Source: JAVVHH01 sp964613945 (lineage in GTDB: Bacteria; Pseudomonadota; Alphaproteobacteria; Acetobacterales; Acetobacteraceae). From it: DNA of 64,000 bases. Of this stretch, positions 61,636 through 64,000 are shown in pieces. Both the position numbers and the translations under genes were made by a program. The stretch is taken from NCBI GenBank assembly GCA_964613945.1, contig CAZTJC010000008.1, positions 69,040 through 133,039 of the forward strand. Direction: 5' to 3'. The notes beneath the pieces are model-generated. The model saw only the letters and a list, made by a program, of their open reading frames with translations. It made no database searches and had not been told where the DNA came from. Positions within the stretch are counted from its first letter, which is position 1. Every line of letters starts with the position of its first letter.

Positions 61636-62136
61636 TTAGAGGACCCGTTTGCCCCGCGCAATGGCGGCAACGCCGGTGCGGCTGACCTCGGCCAAGCCGA
61701 GCGGCTGCATCAAGGCGATGAAGGCGTCCAGCTTTTCGGTCGCCCCGGTCAACTCGAACACGAAGCTTTCCGTCGTCGCATCGATCACGCGGGCGCGGAA
61801 CGCGTCGGCCAAGCGTAGCGCTTCGGCCCGCTCGGTGCCGCCGCTGACGACCTTGATCATCGCCAGCTCGCGCGCCAGATGCGATCCCTCGAGCGCCAGA
61901 TCGGCGACGCGATGCACCGGTACCAGCCGGCCGAGCTGCGCCTTGATCTGCTCGATGATCATGTCGGTGCCGGTGGTCACCACGTTGATGCGGCTGCGCA
62001 GGCCGCTATCGTCGACCGGCGCGACGGTGAGGCTTTCGATGTTGTAGCCCCGCCCGGCGAATAAGCCGATGACGCGGGCGAGAACCCCGGACTCGTTTTC
62101 GACGAGCACGGAGATGGTGGCGGTTCGTTGCTGCAT
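61636..62136 (-). CDS. ilvH: acetolactate synthase small (regulatory) subunit
   Basis: 166 aa with an N-terminal ACT domain (ISVLVENESGVLARVIGLFAGRGYNIESLTVAP) that binds valine for feedback inhibition, followed by the C-terminal ALS small-subunit domain. ATG 62136 is chosen; an in-frame extension of 22 codons would be translated from the REP-like repeat. Lies between ilvB and ilvC. Confidence 0.95.
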   Translation of the reverse strand: MQQRTATISVLVENESGVLARVIGLFAGRGYNIESLTVAPVDDSGLRSRINVVTTGTDMIIEQIKAQLGRLVPVHRVADLALEGSHLARELAMIKVVSGGTERAEALRLADAFRARVIDATTESFVFELTGATEKLDAFIALMQPLGLAEVSRTGVAAIARGKRVL

Positions 62137-62151
62137 GAATTCACTGAATAG

Positions 62152-62175
62152 CCCTCTCCCGCTGGCGGGAGAGGG
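62152..62175. repeat. REP-like palindrome, copy 1 (ilvB-ilvH gap)
   Basis: CCCTCTCCCGC-TG-GCGGGAGAGGG, an 11-bp perfect inverted repeat. Near-identical to copy 2 in opposite orientation. Can form a strong hairpin in the ilvBHC mRNA. Confidence 0.75.
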
Positions 62176-62225
62176 TTGGGTGGACTGGAACCGCTGGACC
62201 AAAGGTCGGCGCTGATCGCCCTAAC

Positions 62226-62261
62226 CCTCACCCCGCCCCTGTCCCGCCAGCGGGAAAGGGA
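62226..62261. repeat. REP-like palindrome, copy 2, inverted relative to copy 1
   Basis: Read on the minus strand this is CCCTTTCCCGCTGGCGGGA followed by CAGGGGCGGGGTGAGGG, the same core as copy 1. Its inner stem is TCCCGC/GCGGGA (62242-62255). The two copies lie about 50 bases apart in inverted orientation, like a bacterial interspersed mosaic element. Confidence 0.7.
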
Positions 62262-62276
62262 GCAGTCCGGAGGGAA

Positions 62277-64000
62277 TTAGACCAGCATCATGCCTTCATC
62301 GGTGATCGACGCAGTCCGGTCCTGATGCTCCGGCCCGAGGATCATCTCGTTATGTGCCGCCCCGCTCGGGATCATTGGGAACACGTTTTCCTTTTGGTCC
62401 ACGGCAATGTCGGCGATCACCGGCTTGTCGATCGCGATCATCTCGTGAATCACCCGGTCGAGGTCATCGACCGACGTGGCGCGCATGCCCACCCCGTGGA
62501 AGGCCTCCGCCAGCTTGACGAAGTCCGGCAACGCCTCCGAGTAACTTTCCGAATACCGGCCTCCGTGCAGTAGCTCCTGCCACTGGCGCACCATGCCCAT
62601 GTATTCGTTGTTGAGGATGAACACCTTCACCGGCAGGCGATACTGCGCCAGAGTCGCCATCTCCTGAATGTTCATCAGGATGCTCGCCTCACCGGCGATG
62701 TCGATCACCAGCGCATCCGGATGCGCGATCTGCACGCCCATTGCCGCCGGCAGCCCGTAGCCCATGGTGCCGAGTCCGCCGGAGGTCATCCACCGGTTCG
62801 GCTGGTCGAACTTGAAGTGCTGCGCGGCCCACATCTGGTGCTGACCAACCTCGGTCGTGATGTAGGTGTCTTTCTTCAGCGCCCGGGTGATCTCATACAG
62901 CCGCTGGACCGCGTATTGCGGCTTGATGATGCCGCCCCGGCCCATGTCCTGGTTGAACTTCAGGCTCTGGATGGACCGCCAGCCGTCGATCTGACGCCAC
63001 CAGTTGGTCACCGCCTCGCGGTCGTTGGGCAAGCTGCTCTCGGTCCAGGCCTCCAGCAGCGCCTCGATCGTGGCACCGGCATCGCCAATGACTGGCACCT
63101 CGACGGCAACGTTCTTATTGATGTTCGACGGGTCAATGTCGCAATGGATTTTGCGGCTTTCTGGGCTGAACGCGTTCAGCCGTCCCGTGACCCGGTCGTC
63201 GAACCGGGCACCGATGTTGAGCAACACGTCGCAACCATGCATCGCCATATTGGCTTCATAGGTCCCGTGCATGCCCAGCATGCCCAGGAACTGCGGATCG
63301 TTCGCCGGATAGGCACCGAGACCCATCAACGTCGACGTGCACGGCATGCCGGTCGCCCGCACCAGCTTGATCAACGCCTCGGCCGCCTGCGGCCCGGCGT
63401 TGATGACGCCGCCGCCAGTGTAGATCATCGGCCGCTTGGCGCCGCGCAGCAGGGTCACGGCGTCGAGGATGCGCGCCGGGTCGGGCGCGTTCACCGGGCG
63501 GTAGGAACGGTGGCCGTTCTGGCTCGGCGGCTGATACGGCGCCGGCGCGATCAGGATGTCCTTCGGCAGGTCGATGACCACCGGGCCGGGCCGGCCGCTG
63601 CGCGCGACATAAAACGCCTCGTGGACAATGCGGGCGAGGTCCTCGCTACGCTTGACCAGGTAGTTGTGCTTGGTCGCCGGCCGGGTGATGCCGGTCGTGT
63701 CGGCTTCCTGGAAGGCATCGTTGCCGATCAGATGCGTCGGCACCTGCCCAGTCAGGCAGACGACCGGAATGCTGTCCATCAACGCGTCGACCAGGCCGGT
63801 GACCGCATTGGTGGCGCCCGGCCCGCTGGTGACCAGGACGCAGCCAACCTTGCCGGTGCTGCGCGCATAGCCCTCGGCGGCATGCACGGCTGCCTGCTCA
63901 TGGCGTACCAGGATGTGTCGGATGCTGTTCTGCTGAAAGATCGCATCGTAGATCGGCAGCACCGCCCCGCCGGGATAGCCGAAGATCACCTCGACCCCCT
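62277..64000 (-). CDS. ilvB: acetolactate synthase large (catalytic) subunit, 5' end outside the window
   Basis: ThDP- and FAD-dependent enzyme making acetolactate and acetohydroxybutyrate. The frame is open to the window edge; only the N-terminal residues are missing. Visible are FGYPGGAVLPIYDAI, RHEQAAVHAAEGYARSTGK with the catalytic Glu, GLGTMGYGLPAAMGVQIAHP and the C-terminal LNNEYMGMVRQWQELLHG. The ThDP/Mg motif reads GEAS where many relatives have GDAS or GDGS. First gene of ilvB-ilvH-ilvC in this window. Confidence 0.96.
   Translation of the reverse strand, partial: GVEVIFGYPGGAVLPIYDAIFQQNSIRHILVRHEQAAVHAAEGYARSTGKVGCVLVTSGPGATNAVTGLVDALMDSIPVVCLTGQVPTHLIGNDAFQEADTTGITRPATKHNYLVKRSEDLARIVHEAFYVARSGRPGPVVIDLPKDILIAPAPYQPPSQNGHRSYRPVNAPDPARILDAVTLLRGAKRPMIYTGGGVINAGPQAAEALIKLVRATGMPCTSTLMGLGAYPANDPQFLGMLGMHGTYEANMAMHGCDVLLNIGARFDDRVTGRLNAFSPESRKIHCDIDPSNINKNVAVEVPVIGDAGATIEALLEAWTESSLPNDREAVTNWWRQIDGWRSIQSLKFNQDMGRGGIIKPQYAVQRLYEITRALKKDTYITTEVGQHQMWAAQHFKFDQPNRWMTSGGLGTMGYGLPAAMGVQIAHPDALVIDIAGEASILMNIQEMATLAQYRLPVKVFILNNEYMGMVRQWQELLHGGRYSESYSEALPDFVKLAEAFHGVGMRATSVDDLDRVIHEMIAIDKPVIADIAVDQKENVFPMIPSGAAHNEMILGPEHQDRTASITDEGMMLV

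Noticed and set aside
1..64000. Mobile elements, CRISPR arrays, toxin-antitoxin or phage-defence systems
   Set aside because: Looked for transposase, integrase, Cas, restriction and toxin-antitoxin signatures and for spaced direct repeats; none was seen.

Overview
The window is a GC-rich, densely packed chromosomal segment of an alphaproteobacterium. The order rpsB-tsf-pyrH-frr-uppS-cdsA-dxr-rseP-bamA-ompH/skp-lpxD-fabZ-lpxA-lpxI is the classic alphaproteobacterial translation/envelope block. Together with gatCAB, a TPR/GT9-like fusion and the general gene style it suggests Rhodospirillales, perhaps Acetobacteraceae; that placement is inference. There is no insertion sequence, integrase, CRISPR array or rRNA operon. 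Two tRNA genes (Val-GAC, Ser-GCT) are present.

Layout. 1-9009: a plus-strand alpha-glucan/trehalose operon glgB(partial)-treZ-malQ-treY-otsA; the four genes from treZ to otsA are linked by ATGA stop/start overlaps. 9012-14398: a minus-strand cassette with a peptide/opine-type ABC importer (binding protein, two permeases, no ATPase), a D-2-hydroxyacid dehydrogenase and a zinc alcohol dehydrogenase. 14581-17185: a TauE/SafE-like exporter and a TPR-glycosyltransferase-like protein. 17168-19729: an SsuABC/TauABC-type importer. 19830-23867: an ABC-F ATPase and malate synthase G. 23928-30831: tRNA-Val, an N-formylglutamate amidohydrolase-like enzyme, a lytic transglycosylase, an acyl-CoA dehydrogenase, a single-domain response regulator divergent from a DUF5648 repeat protein, tRNA-Ser, a GST and a DoxX-like protein. 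30904-37725: gatCAB, divergent ruvX, a DUF808 protein and the ycjX-ycjF pair. 37748-52156: gloA-lpxI, then the long minus-strand lpxA-to-rpsB block. 52403-57304: accessory genes, including a short LOV photoreceptor, an SDR, a lipoprotein alpha/beta hydrolase that has lost its catalytic Ser and His, a small proline-rich protein, a DUF6362-like HTH protein with a small partner, a membrane protein and an intact HSL-type hydrolase. 57404-64000: an Mfd-family helicase and ilvB(partial)-ilvH-ilvC, with an inverted pair of REP-like repeats between ilvB and ilvH.

How genes work together. TreY and TreZ release trehalose from glucan ends that GlgB and MalQ remodel; OtsA gives a second, UDP-glucose-based route to trehalose-6-phosphate, but no phosphatase is in view. 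The rpsB-to-lpxI block joins translation (S2, EF-Ts, RRF), UMP kinase, isoprenoid and lipid carriers (Dxr, UppS, CdsA), sigma-E type proteolysis (RseP), outer-membrane protein assembly (BamA, Skp-like) and lipid A synthesis (LpxD, LpxA, LpxI, with FabZ). Several of its genes (bamA, ompH, dxr, lpxD) appear to start with TTG. IlvBHC makes branched-chain amino acid precursors. The least conventional stretch is 52.2-57.3 kb.
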